Assembly (NCBI RefSeq): GCF_015476655.1
Contig: NZ_JABFHF010000008.1
Location: 62,001-126,000, forward strand
Direction: 5' to 3'
Source of the DNA: Aquiflexum lacus
GTDB lineage: Bacteria > Bacteroidota > Bacteroidia > Cytophagales > Cyclobacteriaceae
DNA length: 64,000 nucleotides
The notes under the pieces: generated by a model
What the model was told of the DNA's origin: nothing
The model's database searches: none
What the model saw: the letters and a program-made list of their open reading frames with translations, nothing else
Made by a program: the position numbers and the translations under genes
In this document: piece after piece, positions 54,801-63,438 of the stretch
Position numbering within the stretch: position 1 is the stretch's first letter
Layout: each line of letters starts with the position of its first letter

Positions 54801-55386
54801 CTTCTGGTTGAAAAGGTACATTCTGGTCAGAAATGCTCGCACGGATATTTAGGTTTTCAGCCAACTGTCCGTTCATTTGAAGGTTGAGAGAAGAATTCAC
54901 AAAAAGATTTTGGGTATTTCCGAATGATATTCCCCTGGTCAGGTTCCCGGATTTATTCAGGTTGGTACTCGGGAAAAGCTCCTCTCTAAAATCAAAGGTA
55001 GGAAGGGCCTTGACTCGATTGTCTCTAAATAATGCCATTGAATCATAATCTTCCAATAAGGTCCTATTTGATATTGTCTGATGAAAACTATAGGGGAAAG
55101 TCCTATAACAAACCAAAATGGAATCCGTAAATGTGGAATTTTCAAATTGAATGCTGAGATACCCCGAACTGAGATGGTATGAAAAAGAATAGGTTTTTTG
55201 ATTTTTGTCCATCACCCTGATACTTTCTTCCAATACACTCAGTGAATCAAGTAGAAATGGCTCGTGAAAAACATCCGCTTGTACCCACCTGCAGGTTTCA
55301 GATTGCGCATAAGTGCTTATCCTAAAACCAGTTGTCAAAAACAATAGAACAACCAAGTATCCAAACCTATACATATTGAACTGCAT
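51898..55386 (-). CDS. Very large outer-membrane beta-barrel protein, unknown function
   Basis: An 1162-residue protein with a signal peptide (about 1-28, cleavage near TYAQ). An N-terminal soluble part (to about 150) includes LNKSGNLTRGISFGNTQNLF, after which almost the whole chain alternates aromatic and polar strands, ending in MQVTALF. Size and strand pattern suggest a large barrel, distantly like the SprA/T9SS translocon or other gliding-related proteins of Bacteroidota. I see no decisive signature and make no functional claim. It is 78 bp downstream of the large histidine kinase gene on the same strand. Confidence 0.75.
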   Translation of the reverse strand: MQFNMYRFGYLVVLLFLTTGFRISTYAQSETCRWVQADVFHEPFLLDSLSVLEESIRVMDKNQKTYSFSYHLSSGYLSIQFENSTFTDSILVCYRTFPYSFHQTISNRTLLEDYDSMALFRDNRVKALPTFDFREELFPSTNLNKSGNLTRGISFGNTQNLFVNSSLNLQMNGQLAENLNIRASISDQNVPFQPEGNTQQLQDFDNVLVELYNDDFNLAAGDVVLQQRQSEFLRYYKNVQGAQVTTKYKLGEKWKASTQGAASVAKGKFASIVLEVSEGTLGPYRIPGPQNERFVIVMANSERVFYDGRQLQRGFNYDYVIDYNQGEITFTPNVLITQYTRIRIDFEYAERNFSRSILTANHIQETDHVSVYMNFYREQDNRNRPLFFEFSDADKQLLASVGDDLDAASVPRVDSIAFDPNRILYRKVQDLDGNGNPITYFEYSTDPEVAHFAVSFSEVGQGNGNYIRDRQIANGPVYVFIPMVNGEPQGNYSILSPIPAPNKKQMFTAGTRVKLSDYEQVYTEVAFSNVDQNLFSTIDNLDNNGFAIKSGVLSANRSFDKLNGYKFGALTELEYNSNHFSFIDRLRYIEFDRDWSLTQEDMQQSGEERILTSQVELIKDIKNSFSYRFNLRNRGDILAGTQHLAKWNQELGKRFVVRNDFFLLNSDVRDLNSAWLRYTGDIRYQSKVLVPGYRLILDRNAVRNVERDSVVSTAMNFLEHFFFIESNDTLPYSFFANASVREDKFPVLGQLTPDTEAFQTMVGLKRRFGAHDLTGTFTYRKLEFLRTVQDAETTVLSKIDYLGTMWKGNIRNELSYALGNGREFRREFVFLPVPTGEGTHAWRDDNDDGIQQLNEFYIAINPEEKNFIKVFVPTTEFVQAFNTIFNYRLNAKFPDEWRKEKGIRQFLQKFSNTTSLSIEKKITSDEFWDRINPFVGGFLEEELLSVRQVLRSSFFFNRSSAKYGFDLSLFDSQNKQLLAGGFDDLVQKDWRLNTRYNFNSMVNLRLILQTGNRIANSDFLDNRNFNIEQYGLGPELAWQPSSLFRTTVTYQYTDKLNLANQEIEERAKLHQMGLDLRYAQAIKTTINANFKYTFIDYNGEPNTPTGYEMLQALTPGNNLTWSLNWLQKIGEGLQMNMVYEGRNSEGLGRLVHIGRMQVTALF

Positions 55387-55464
55387 ATAACCTTGCTAAG
55401 GTAATATTTTAAGCAAAAAGATTATCTATAGGCAGATGTTTCTAAAAAAAGACAGGAACTCTTT

Positions 55465-58400
55465 TTATAAGACCAAATTAAAAGCCAGGAAAAAAGAAGT
55501 TCCTTTTCCCTCAACGGTTTCAAACCATATTCTTCCTCCTTCTGTTTCCACCCCCCTTTTAGCAATGGCCAAACCAAGTCCTGAACCTTCTGATTTTGTA
55601 CTGAAGTTTGGCATGAATATTTTGTCTCTCAGTTCCATTGGAATTCCTTTGCCATTGTCCCGGATTTCAAGCACCACTTGATCTTCAATTATTCTAAGAA
55701 AGACATGAATAATCGATTTTTTCTGATGGTCTGAGGCTTGAAAACCATTGATGATCAAATTGGCTATGATCCTGCCGAAAAGTTGCTTATCTCCCAATAC
55801 AGTCAAAGACGTTTCTTCCGTCAAATCCCCAAAGATGATTTTCTCATTTTCCCTGTTCTTGAAAAGCTCCAAGGTGCCCAAAACCACTGCCTTGAAATCC
55901 ATCAGTTCTTTTTTAGGCTGTGGCATCTTGGCAAAATTAGAAAAAGATGTGGCAATATCGCTCAGTGTGTCTACCTGATGGATTAAAGTCTCAATGGGCT
56001 GTTTGAGTTTTATGGGATCATTCAAATTTCCTTCTGCCTGAAGTCTCAACAAATGCTGAAGGGTCAATTTCATTGGTGTTAAAGGGTTTTTGATTTCGTG
56101 GGCGACCTGCTTGGCCATTTCCCTCCATGCAGATTCCTTCTCGGTATCTGCCAGTTCTTTTTTACTGGCCTCCAATTTAAAGAGCATGTTGTTGTATTCA
56201 TTTACCAAAAGGCCGATTTCATCATTGGCAGGCCAGTACATGGGCTCGTTGTTTTCCAAGCCTGTTACTTTCAACTTTTGAGTAAGCAGCTTAAAAGGAA
56301 ACGTAAGGTTTTTGGAAACGAAGTAAGAAATAAACAGAAACAATATAAAAACCAGCACAAAAATATTGATGATATTACTCAATACATCTGCAATCAACAG
56401 GTCAAGTTCGGTTTCTGATTCGAAAAAAGGCACCGCTAAAATAGCCTGTACTTCTTGCCCATCATTAGATCGAATAGCCGCATATACAGATTTAAAATTG
56501 AGGGTTCCAATGGTTTCTTCCAATAGGATCAGGTTATTTTGACCTTCTACCAATTCCACCATCGCTTTGGGATTGATATAAGGGGTCATCACTTTTTTAT
56601 CAAAAATATTGGGTTGAGAGGTACTGATGAGAAAACCCTTGTTGTTATATAAGTTGATATCTGTATTGGCATTTCCCGATAAATTATTCATGGATTCCTC
56701 TAACTCATCCCTCCCCAAAAGACCGGTCAATTGCTTTTCAATCACATTGGAAAGATTGTCCTTGACAAGTGATGCCTTTTGTAGGTATTGCCTATGTAGC
56801 TCCTCCTGATAAGAATTGGTAAACAAACCGACAATGATCAGACTTATAATCAGAATAGGAAAAAAGAAAGCAAAGTTGAGATAGAGTTGAAGTTTGGTGG
56901 CATAGGTGAAATCAAAAGACCCCATCTTTCGAGAAAAGGTAACGATCAAAAGGCTTATTAGCGTAAAGGCTATAAATCCCAAAAAAAACAGGGAAATATC
57001 TGCTAGGATATAATAAAAAGGATAAACAGGTGAGGAAACAATGATTGCCCTATCATTTTCTCTTACCCCAATATGATGGAATTTATTTCGGTAGACACCC
57101 TTCACATATAATCCGGGTTGCTCTAAGACATTTTTCAGATCAGCAGCCCTATAATTGAACAATCCAACACCATACTGCAACTCGCCTTCCTCATAAACTG
57201 CAAAATCATATTTTTTTTGATTTAAGCTCCCTACATATTTCTCATCCATCAATAGCTTAGGAAAAACAGAACCTGCCAGAACCCTTAATTGTTGTAATTC
57301 CAAAAACACAGTCCCTATATAAACACCTTCTTTTGACAATGGAATAAAAGCAAAATACTGATTTCCATTTCCTTCTTTTCCTTGATGGATAAAATAAAGA
57401 TTCCTGACTGAGGTTACGTAATCACTTTTTATATAATTTTTTCTTAATTCATCCAATTCATTTACTTCACCTCTATCCAGCACATTGTCTCCTTTTGCAT
57501 TGAATACTCTTATTTTGAGCGCGTATTGGTCAAAATAATTATCCATGTGAATCTTGCGAATCTTTTTTTCAATAGATTCTTTCTGCAATAAAGGTTCCAC
57601 TAGTGATGTTTTAATGAAAATATCTTCACTTACCCTTTCCATTATATCGGCAAGGAAAAATTCGGCAAGTATGTCGTTCTCTATCATTTGCTGAGATCCA
57701 AAACTTAGTTTGGACTGAAAATTCCTGCTTAAATAAACTTGATGTGATGCAATGCCTGTAATGATTGCAGCAATCAAACATCCAAAAAAGAAGGTCAGAA
57801 ATGTGTTCAGACCAATTTTAAAAATATGTCGGTATAAATTAAAATGGATAGCTGCAACCAGTAAAATAAAGTGTGCCATATAAGCAGCTGCCCACATCCA
57901 GTTCAAATAGCCAAGTATAGCCAAAAACGGTATAGAAAAGTATATCAGTGTTAGAATAGCTTTAGTTTTGGAAACAGAATTATCATAAAAAATAAGACTC
58001 AGAATCAATACAGTAAACATAAAATAACCCGCACCTCCAATAAATACTATCAATAAACTTATGAATTTGAACCAATCCAAGGTTGGGAGACTCAAAATAT
58101 TTAGGTCCCATTGAGAATTGCTCAGAATGTCAATATACAAACCGTAAAACACCAACAACAAGGCGGTGGAAGCCAAATAGGACAGAATTAAAAACCAAAG
58201 GCTATTATAACGGATTTTTCTTGCTCCCAACCAGATTTTAAATTCTTGTCCAGTAATATAAGTCAATAACATCCCAAAAATAATGGCAAGGCAGATAATG
58301 TTGATAAAGAGATCTCCGAGACTGGGATTAAAATATGAAGAAGCATAGCCTGTTGGATCAAATAGATCAAAATCAAAATAGTCCCTAGGAAAACGAAATA

Positions 58401-59172
58401 AAAGCATCAAAGCCCTTACAATGAACAATACAAGGCCAGCATAAAAAATTGATCTTAATTTCTCTCCTTTCCGCCAAAACACCAACACTATTTCTCTGGT
58501 CAAAATCAGGACCAAGATCAATAAAGAAAAGAAAAATATCAGAATCGCTAATTTGTTAGATTGTTCTATCGGTAGGTAATCCGGATCAAAATAAACTGAA
58601 AAAAGAAATTCCCCTTTTGATCCCAAGACTTCTTTGAACCCTTCCTCTCTATTTTCAGATAAATCAACCAGACCATTGCCAAAAACGAATTTGTTGAATC
58701 CGGATTGTAAAAATTCATTTTGAATATCTCTTTTAAAGTATAGAGGGTATAGATGTACCAGCCAATAGCCTCTATTATTTCTGGAAAACCTCCTGATTTT
58801 GGAATAATAAATACCAAAGCGGTCTTCAAGAATATGTTGATTCATCTTTGGATCTACAAGTTCAAAATCCGGCATAAAAGAAAAATCAGACCAATATACC
58901 AATTCACCTGATTCAGTAAAAATGTAGTAAGGTTGGTTGGATGCAATGTTAAGGTTGGTGAATGAAACTGCCTCATCGGGCCTGTTGGCCATTAAAAGGT
59001 CAATATAATCTTCATTAAACTGAAAATCGATTTTTTGGATTTTTTCGGAAATGGGCTGAACAAATTTTTCAGTGTCATCCTGCCTTGAAAATATAAAATT
59101 TGCAGCCAAAAAAACTCCAAGACTGATTAAGGCAATAAAAAGAGGAACACGTTTTATTTTATGCATAACCAT
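55465..59172 (-). CDS. Giant multi-pass sensor histidine kinase (NtrY-like)
   Basis: A 1235-residue sensor. A first membrane helix (12-28) and a periplasmic sensor (about 30-200) are followed by a set of about seven or more helices (205-470), a second extracytoplasmic region (about 480-725), further helices, a third extracytoplasmic region, a last helix and a HAMP linker, and the kinase core. The phospho-accepting His1025 lies in VAHEIKNPLTP. The N box is NLIINGFQAS and the G boxes DNGKGIP and GSGLGLAIAKRG. It is complete at the C-terminus and has no receiver domain or adjacent response regulator. It follows the oxidase assembly genes by 45 bp, so it may be co-transcribed with them. Confidence 0.88.
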   Translation of the reverse strand: MVMHKIKRVPLFIALISLGVFLAANFIFSRQDDTEKFVQPISEKIQKIDFQFNEDYIDLLMANRPDEAVSFTNLNIASNQPYYIFTESGELVYWSDFSFMPDFELVDPKMNQHILEDRFGIYYSKIRRFSRNNRGYWLVHLYPLYFKRDIQNEFLQSGFNKFVFGNGLVDLSENREEGFKEVLGSKGEFLFSVYFDPDYLPIEQSNKLAILIFFFSLLILVLILTREIVLVFWRKGEKLRSIFYAGLVLFIVRALMLLFRFPRDYFDFDLFDPTGYASSYFNPSLGDLFINIICLAIIFGMLLTYITGQEFKIWLGARKIRYNSLWFLILSYLASTALLLVFYGLYIDILSNSQWDLNILSLPTLDWFKFISLLIVFIGGAGYFMFTVLILSLIFYDNSVSKTKAILTLIYFSIPFLAILGYLNWMWAAAYMAHFILLVAAIHFNLYRHIFKIGLNTFLTFFFGCLIAAIITGIASHQVYLSRNFQSKLSFGSQQMIENDILAEFFLADIMERVSEDIFIKTSLVEPLLQKESIEKKIRKIHMDNYFDQYALKIRVFNAKGDNVLDRGEVNELDELRKNYIKSDYVTSVRNLYFIHQGKEGNGNQYFAFIPLSKEGVYIGTVFLELQQLRVLAGSVFPKLLMDEKYVGSLNQKKYDFAVYEEGELQYGVGLFNYRAADLKNVLEQPGLYVKGVYRNKFHHIGVRENDRAIIVSSPVYPFYYILADISLFFLGFIAFTLISLLIVTFSRKMGSFDFTYATKLQLYLNFAFFFPILIISLIIVGLFTNSYQEELHRQYLQKASLVKDNLSNVIEKQLTGLLGRDELEESMNNLSGNANTDINLYNNKGFLISTSQPNIFDKKVMTPYINPKAMVELVEGQNNLILLEETIGTLNFKSVYAAIRSNDGQEVQAILAVPFFESETELDLLIADVLSNIINIFVLVFILFLFISYFVSKNLTFPFKLLTQKLKVTGLENNEPMYWPANDEIGLLVNEYNNMLFKLEASKKELADTEKESAWREMAKQVAHEIKNPLTPMKLTLQHLLRLQAEGNLNDPIKLKQPIETLIHQVDTLSDIATSFSNFAKMPQPKKELMDFKAVVLGTLELFKNRENEKIIFGDLTEETSLTVLGDKQLFGRIIANLIINGFQASDHQKKSIIHVFLRIIEDQVVLEIRDNGKGIPMELRDKIFMPNFSTKSEGSGLGLAIAKRGVETEGGRIWFETVEGKGTSFFLAFNLVL

Positions 59173-59217
59173 AAGTTAAGCAAAAAGCAAAATCCATACC
59201 CAGACTTGGCATTTATT

Positions 59218-59481
59218 TTAATATTTTTCTCCGTGGAAAATGAACTTGGATTTTCTTTTTTTAGCATTTCTGTACCAGAAAAATCCAATAATTGCTGCAA
59301 TCAAATATGGCATAGAAAAAAGATACAAAATTCCCAAGTTTAATCCCGCTCCAATGCTTGTTTCTCCGTTGCTGACATTATTTTCAATGGATGCCCGGCA
59401 CATGGCACATTGCGCATATATAGGTACCTCAACAACAATAAATAAAACAATAATAAGAATGGATTTTAAGATCAGTTTCAT
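59218..59481 (-). CDS. Small membrane protein with CxxC motif, oxidase locus
   Basis: An 87-residue protein. A signal-like N-terminal helix ends near IYAQ, then QCAMCRASIENN provides a CxxC, and a second membrane helix (about 47-68) precedes a basic tail. The frame runs to 59580, but the ATG at 59481 begins the signal-like segment and avoids overlap with the DUF420 gene. Role unknown; a part in copper or thiol handling during oxidase assembly is inferred from location and the cysteine pair. Confidence 0.7.
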   Translation of the reverse strand: MKLILKSILIIVLFIVVEVPIYAQCAMCRASIENNVSNGETSIGAGLNLGILYLFSMPYLIAAIIGFFWYRNAKKRKSKFIFHGEKY

Positions 59482-59513
59482 ACTTAGGAAAACGTCAGGT
59501 TTTCTTGAATAGT

Positions 59514-60068
59514 TTAGAAATTGTAGTAAGGACTTATCATCAGGTACACCAGCACACCAGTAACCGTTACATACAACCAAATAGGAAATGCAAACTTAAC
59601 AACTTTTCTGTGTTTTTCCCTTTGATCAGTATGTCCATAATAATAGGCAAGAAGTATCGGAAACAAAGCGACGGCAGCTAAGATGATATGGGTAATCAAA
59701 ATAAAATAATATATATTTTTAATCAAGCCCTCACCTCCAAATGAAGTGCTTTCTGCGGTAGCATGGTAAATCACATATGAAACCAAGAAAATCGCTCCCA
59801 ATCCAAATGCCGTGGTCATCGATGCTCTGTGAAGTTCAATATTCCCCTTTTTTATGAAAATCACCCCAAAGATCAAGGCAATAGTAGCAGCCGTATTGAT
59901 TACGGCATTTAGATGAGGTAAAAAATAAACCCAATCACTTGCCACATCAAATTTAGAAGGCATGAAAAGTAGTACGGCAACGACAACAGGTACTGCGACT
60001 GCTATTAAAGTTATCCATCTGATGATGCCCTTATCAGCTGTTTGAGCAAAGGAACTATTCTTTTCCAT
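59514..60068 (-). CDS. DUF420 membrane protein (oxidase-associated)
   Basis: A 184-residue protein with five membrane helices and the conserved histidine-bearing segments SDWVYFLPHLNAVINTAATI, ELHRASMTTAF and FILITHIILAAVALF that mark DUF420. It is found beside cytochrome oxidase and SCO genes in many Bacteroidota and Firmicutes and probably supports assembly. It overlaps the SCO gene upstream by 14 bp. Confidence 0.9.
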   Translation of the reverse strand: MEKNSSFAQTADKGIIRWITLIAVAVPVVVAVLLFMPSKFDVASDWVYFLPHLNAVINTAATIALIFGVIFIKKGNIELHRASMTTAFGLGAIFLVSYVIYHATAESTSFGGEGLIKNIYYFILITHIILAAVALFPILLAYYYGHTDQREKHRKVVKFAFPIWLYVTVTGVLVYLMISPYYNF

Positions 60069-60723
60069 GTAATAATATTTTTGTTTCTAAAATCAATTTA
60101 TCAACTTCTTCTCTATTGGTCCCACTATAATATCCCCTGATCCGCCCTACTTCGTCAACCAACACAAATTTATCACTATGAATAAATTCTTCCGGATCGC
60201 CCATACCATCCAATGTAGGGAGTATAAATCCACATCGAGCCAGATTATATATTTCTGATTTATCACCTGTCAGGAAAAACCATTTATCGGGTGTGGCTAA
60301 GTGCTTTTGTGCATAAGATGCAAGTACCTCAGGTGTGTCAAATTCAGGATCTATGGAAATCGAATAAATCTGAACATCCTCTTCATTTCTGAAAGCGTCA
60401 TCTACCCTTTCCATTTCGGTAGACATCACAGGGCAGATGCTTGGGCAGGAAGTAAAAAAGAAATCAACGATAGTTATTTTACCTTCCATTTCAGATTTAC
60501 CTCTTTCTTTGTTTTCTTGGGTGACCAACCTAAATTCAGGAATATAATGTTGACCTGACGCTTCAACCACACACTCACTGAACGGGTTTTCAATGCCATT
60601 CTCATACAGTATTGGTATATCATATCTGTTACTGCCAAATGTTTTCAGGAAAACAATAATCAGAACAGGCACCATCAGGATACATAACAATACCAAACCT
60701 TGTAAAATCCTAACTTCTTTCAT
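60055..60723 (-). CDS. SCO1/SenC-family copper chaperone
   Basis: A 222-residue membrane-anchored thioredoxin-fold protein. After an N-terminal helix (about 8-28), the copper motif CPSICPV has Cys93 and Cys97, and the third ligand is His182 in EEFIHSDKF. SCO proteins load the CuA site of subunit II of aa3-type oxidase. It is separated from subunit IV by a terminator-like hairpin, so it may be expressed partly by read-through. Confidence 0.94.
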   Translation of the reverse strand: MKEVRILQGLVLLCILMVPVLIIVFLKTFGSNRYDIPILYENGIENPFSECVVEASGQHYIPEFRLVTQENKERGKSEMEGKITIVDFFFTSCPSICPVMSTEMERVDDAFRNEEDVQIYSISIDPEFDTPEVLASYAQKHLATPDKWFFLTGDKSEIYNLARCGFILPTLDGMGDPEEFIHSDKFVLVDEVGRIRGYYSGTNREEVDKLILETKILLHGKE

Positions 60724-60741
60724 CTTTCTTTTAATATAAAC

Positions 60742-60782
60742 AAAAAAGTAGGCCAGAGTTCTCGACTCGGACCTACTTTTTT
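60742..60782 (-). terminator. Hairpin terminator after oxidase subunit IV
   Basis: AAAAAAGTAGG at 60742-60752 pairs with CCTACTTTTTT at 60772-60782 (11-bp stem, 19-nt loop). The A-run at the left end becomes the T-run on the minus strand. It probably ends the ctaA-to-subunit-IV transcript, with partial read-through to SCO. Confidence 0.75.
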
Positions 60783-60801
60783 TAATTGAATCAATAATTT
60801 T

Positions 60802-61131
60802 TTACCATCTCAAAAGGAAGATATCACTTCCTTCTCTCATCAATGCGATGACCAACCACACTAAGAATATCAATGGGACTATGATGGAATAAAACAAAGG
60901 CTTTGCTTCGTCTCCAAGGTGCATAAATTCCATCATGATATATTTTGCCTTCCAAATGGTAAGCGCAATAAAGATCGCATATAGTAAAATACCTCTTGGA
61001 AGTGTGAAAGCAAAAACAAATTCAACAAGAGTCAATAACAACAGAATTCCTGCTGTTTTCCAAATTTTCTTTATTTTCGCTTCATCGCGCGGTTCAACCT
61101 CAAGTGCAGATTTATTTTCTTGCATTGCCAT
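60802..61131 (-). CDS. Cytochrome c oxidase subunit IV family protein
   Basis: A 109-residue protein with three membrane helices, preceded by a short acidic N-terminus. KIWKTAGILLLLTLVEFVFA and the KAKYIMMEFMHLGDE loop are typical of the prokaryotic caa3/CtaF-type subunit IV. It stabilises the oxidase complex. The start is ATG 61131 or 61125. It follows subunit III by 18 bp. Confidence 0.9.
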   Translation of the reverse strand: MAMQENKSALEVEPRDEAKIKKIWKTAGILLLLTLVEFVFAFTLPRGILLYAIFIALTIWKAKYIMMEFMHLGDEAKPLFYSIIVPLIFLVWLVIALMREGSDIFLLRW

Positions 61132-61149
61132 ATTTTAAGACTTTTAATT

Positions 61150-61926
61150 TTAAATCAAATAGAAAAGGGTAAATACAAACACCCAAACCAGGTCCACAAA
61201 GTGCCAATATAGACCAATTTTTTCAACCATCTCATAGTGGCCTCTTTTTTCATAAACTCCTACTGCCGCTTGATAAAAACATAAAAAGAGAAGGAAAACA
61301 CCAAGTGTTACGTGGAAACCATGGAAACCTGTAATGAAAAAGAATAATTGGGCAAAAGCAGCTGGTCCATATTCATTGACTGAAAGATTGGCGCCATATA
61401 CAGCTTCTGTAACAACTCTTCCTAAATTATTGACATAAGTAATCACAGAACCACCATCAGTACCGTGGATAAAGTGGGACCATTCCCAGGCCTGACAACT
61501 TAAAAAAGTAATACCTCCTAAAAGTGTCCAAAGCAACCATTTGACTACATCGTTTTTATCATTTCTATGTCCAGCCTCTACAGCCAAAACCATGGTTACA
61601 GAACTCATGATCAAAATAAATGTCATTAATCCTACAAAGGCCAGTGGAATATGGACACCATGAATAAATGGAATCGCATCAAATACCAATTCCGGAACAG
61701 GCCAATATTCATTTGAACCAACGAAGGATTCAACAGGACCTGCATATACAGGAAAACTCACCCTTATTGATATGTAGGTAATCAATAATGCAGCAAAAGT
61801 AAAGATATCAGAAAGTAGGAAAAACCACATCATTAGTTTTCCATAACTTGCCTTGAGCGGTTCATTTCCACCTCCCCAGACACCTCTTTTGGGGCTTACC
61901 CCGATAGCAGTTGCAGACGTTGACAT
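61150..61926 (-). CDS. Cytochrome c oxidase subunit III (long form)
   Basis: A 258-residue protein with five to six membrane helices and the subunit III marks LMMWFFLLSDIFTFAALLIT, LLGGITFLSCQAWEW, FFFITGFHGFHVTLGVFLL and the end YWHFVDLVWVFVFTLFYLI. It does not carry redox centres but supports proton uptake and stability. A second, shorter subunit III gene precedes it by 25 bp; the pair is usual in Bacteroidota oxidase loci. Confidence 0.93.
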   Translation of the reverse strand: MSTSATAIGVSPKRGVWGGGNEPLKASYGKLMMWFFLLSDIFTFAALLITYISIRVSFPVYAGPVESFVGSNEYWPVPELVFDAIPFIHGVHIPLAFVGLMTFILIMSSVTMVLAVEAGHRNDKNDVVKWLLWTLLGGITFLSCQAWEWSHFIHGTDGGSVITYVNNLGRVVTEAVYGANLSVNEYGPAAFAQLFFFITGFHGFHVTLGVFLLFLCFYQAAVGVYEKRGHYEMVEKIGLYWHFVDLVWVFVFTLFYLI

Positions 61927-61951
61927 ATAGTTTATTTAATTAAAATTTAAT

Positions 61952-62533
61952 TTAATGATTCAATAATAAGAACATAAACAGGTAAAGCCAAAGCCCACCA
62001 AGAAAATGCCAGTAGGTCACGCACATTTCCATGGTATGCATGTTTTTGGAATGTACCTGATATCTAAAGGACGAAATTAATACAATAATTAGAAATATCA
62101 CACCACTGACCAAGTGTAATCCATGCAATCCAGTGAAAACATAAAGAAATGAACCTGCAGGGTTACCTACAAAGAAAACATCTCTATCTACCAAAGCTGC
62201 CCAACTGTACCACTGACCTATGAGAAATGCTACTCCAAGTATTGAGGTAAGAATCATTCCAAGCCTAATTTTTGAAAGATCATCTTTTTTTGCAGCCATG
62301 TAGGCCCAATGTAATGTTATACTGCTCAGAATTATAATGGCTGAATTATACCAGAATATGTCAGGCAAATCAAATTCCAACCAATTCCCCTCTGACTGTC
62401 TCACTATGTATGCACTCGTCAATGATGCAAAGATCATAACGACTGTAACAATAAAGAGCCATAAGGCAAATTTCTTGGGGTGCATAGCAATTGGTTGCTC
62501 AGCGCCCTCTATATATGCATATTTTTCTTCCAT
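61952..62533 (-). CDS. Cytochrome c oxidase subunit III (short form, CyoC-like)
   Basis: A 193-residue protein with five membrane helices. It has FALWLFIVTVVMIFASLTSAYI, GSFLYVFTGLHGLHLVSGV and MCVTYWHFLGGLWLYLFMFL, the core of the subunit III family without the first two helices of mitochondrial forms. It lies 2 bp after ctaB and probably joins the long-form subunit III in one complex. Confidence 0.92.
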   Translation of the reverse strand: MEEKYAYIEGAEQPIAMHPKKFALWLFIVTVVMIFASLTSAYIVRQSEGNWLEFDLPDIFWYNSAIIILSSITLHWAYMAAKKDDLSKIRLGMILTSILGVAFLIGQWYSWAALVDRDVFFVGNPAGSFLYVFTGLHGLHLVSGVIFLIIVLISSFRYQVHSKNMHTMEMCVTYWHFLGGLWLYLFMFLLLNH

Positions 62534-62535
62534 GA

Positions 62536-63438
62536 CTAAACTTTATCTAATAAATAAGCTATTTGAACAATCGGAAGATACAAGAATGATCCAAACATAA
62601 TCTTTAAGGCTGACTTTCTCGAACAATCTTTCATCAATGAGAAAGTCTGTGCCAAGAACAAAACCCCGCATATTGTAGCAACAATTCCTGAATTCAAACC
62701 CGTTAATCCAAAATAGGTAGGTAACAAACCCAATGGGATTAAAAACAAGGTATATATCATTATTTGAATAGCTGTATTCAAATCTTTCTTCCCTCCGCTA
62801 GGAAGCAATTTGAAGCCGGCTCTTTTGTAATCTTCATCACTCACCCATGCAATTGCCCAAAAATGAGGAAATTGCCATATAAATTGAATTCCAAATATTA
62901 TTAATGCTTCATGCGAAATTGCACCAGTTGCAGCAGTCCATCCTAATAATGGTGGCATGGCACCAGGAATGGCGCCAACAAACACTGCTATAGGTCCGAC
63001 TCTTTTGAGCGGCGTGTAAACAAATACATAGAGTATCATGCTCACAATCCCAAGTATTGTGGTTAAGGGATTGGTAAAAATCCATAAAATGGAAATACCT
63101 AAGAAAGCAATCAGAGAAGTAAACCAGTATGCTTCTTTTAGGGATATCTGATTTAAAGGCAAGGGACGGTTTTCTGTCCTTTTCATTAATTTATCATAAT
63201 CACGCTCCCATATTTCATTTGCAGCTCCAGATGCTCCACTGATTAGGAAGCCCCCGACCATCAAGGCAAAAAACTTGCCCCATGAAAAGACTACTCCGGA
63301 ATCACCTAATATAAAACCAAAAACAGCGGAGAAAGTCACCAAAGCTGAAAGTCGAAACTTAATCAACTCAAAGTAAATCTTAGATCTTAAGACCAAGAAA
63401 TCCAGTAATGTGTCTTCTGTTAAATTTAAAGTTCTCAT
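62536..63438 (-). CDS. ctaB: Protohaem IX farnesyltransferase (haem O synthase)
   Basis: A UbiA-family membrane prenyltransferase of 300 residues with about nine helices. The active-site motif NEIWERDYDKLMKRTENRP corresponds to the NDxxDxxxD prenyl-diphosphate motif, and a second acidic region (SDEDYKRAGFKLLP) lies later. It adds a farnesyl group to haem B to give haem O, needed for the aa3-type oxidase. It overlaps ctaA upstream by 4 bp and lies 2 bp from the short subunit III gene. Confidence 0.95.
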   Translation of the reverse strand: MRTLNLTEDTLLDFLVLRSKIYFELIKFRLSALVTFSAVFGFILGDSGVVFSWGKFFALMVGGFLISGASGAANEIWERDYDKLMKRTENRPLPLNQISLKEAYWFTSLIAFLGISILWIFTNPLTTILGIVSMILYVFVYTPLKRVGPIAVFVGAIPGAMPPLLGWTAATGAISHEALIIFGIQFIWQFPHFWAIAWVSDEDYKRAGFKLLPSGGKKDLNTAIQIMIYTLFLIPLGLLPTYFGLTGLNSGIVATICGVLFLAQTFSLMKDCSRKSALKIMFGSFLYLPIVQIAYLLDKV

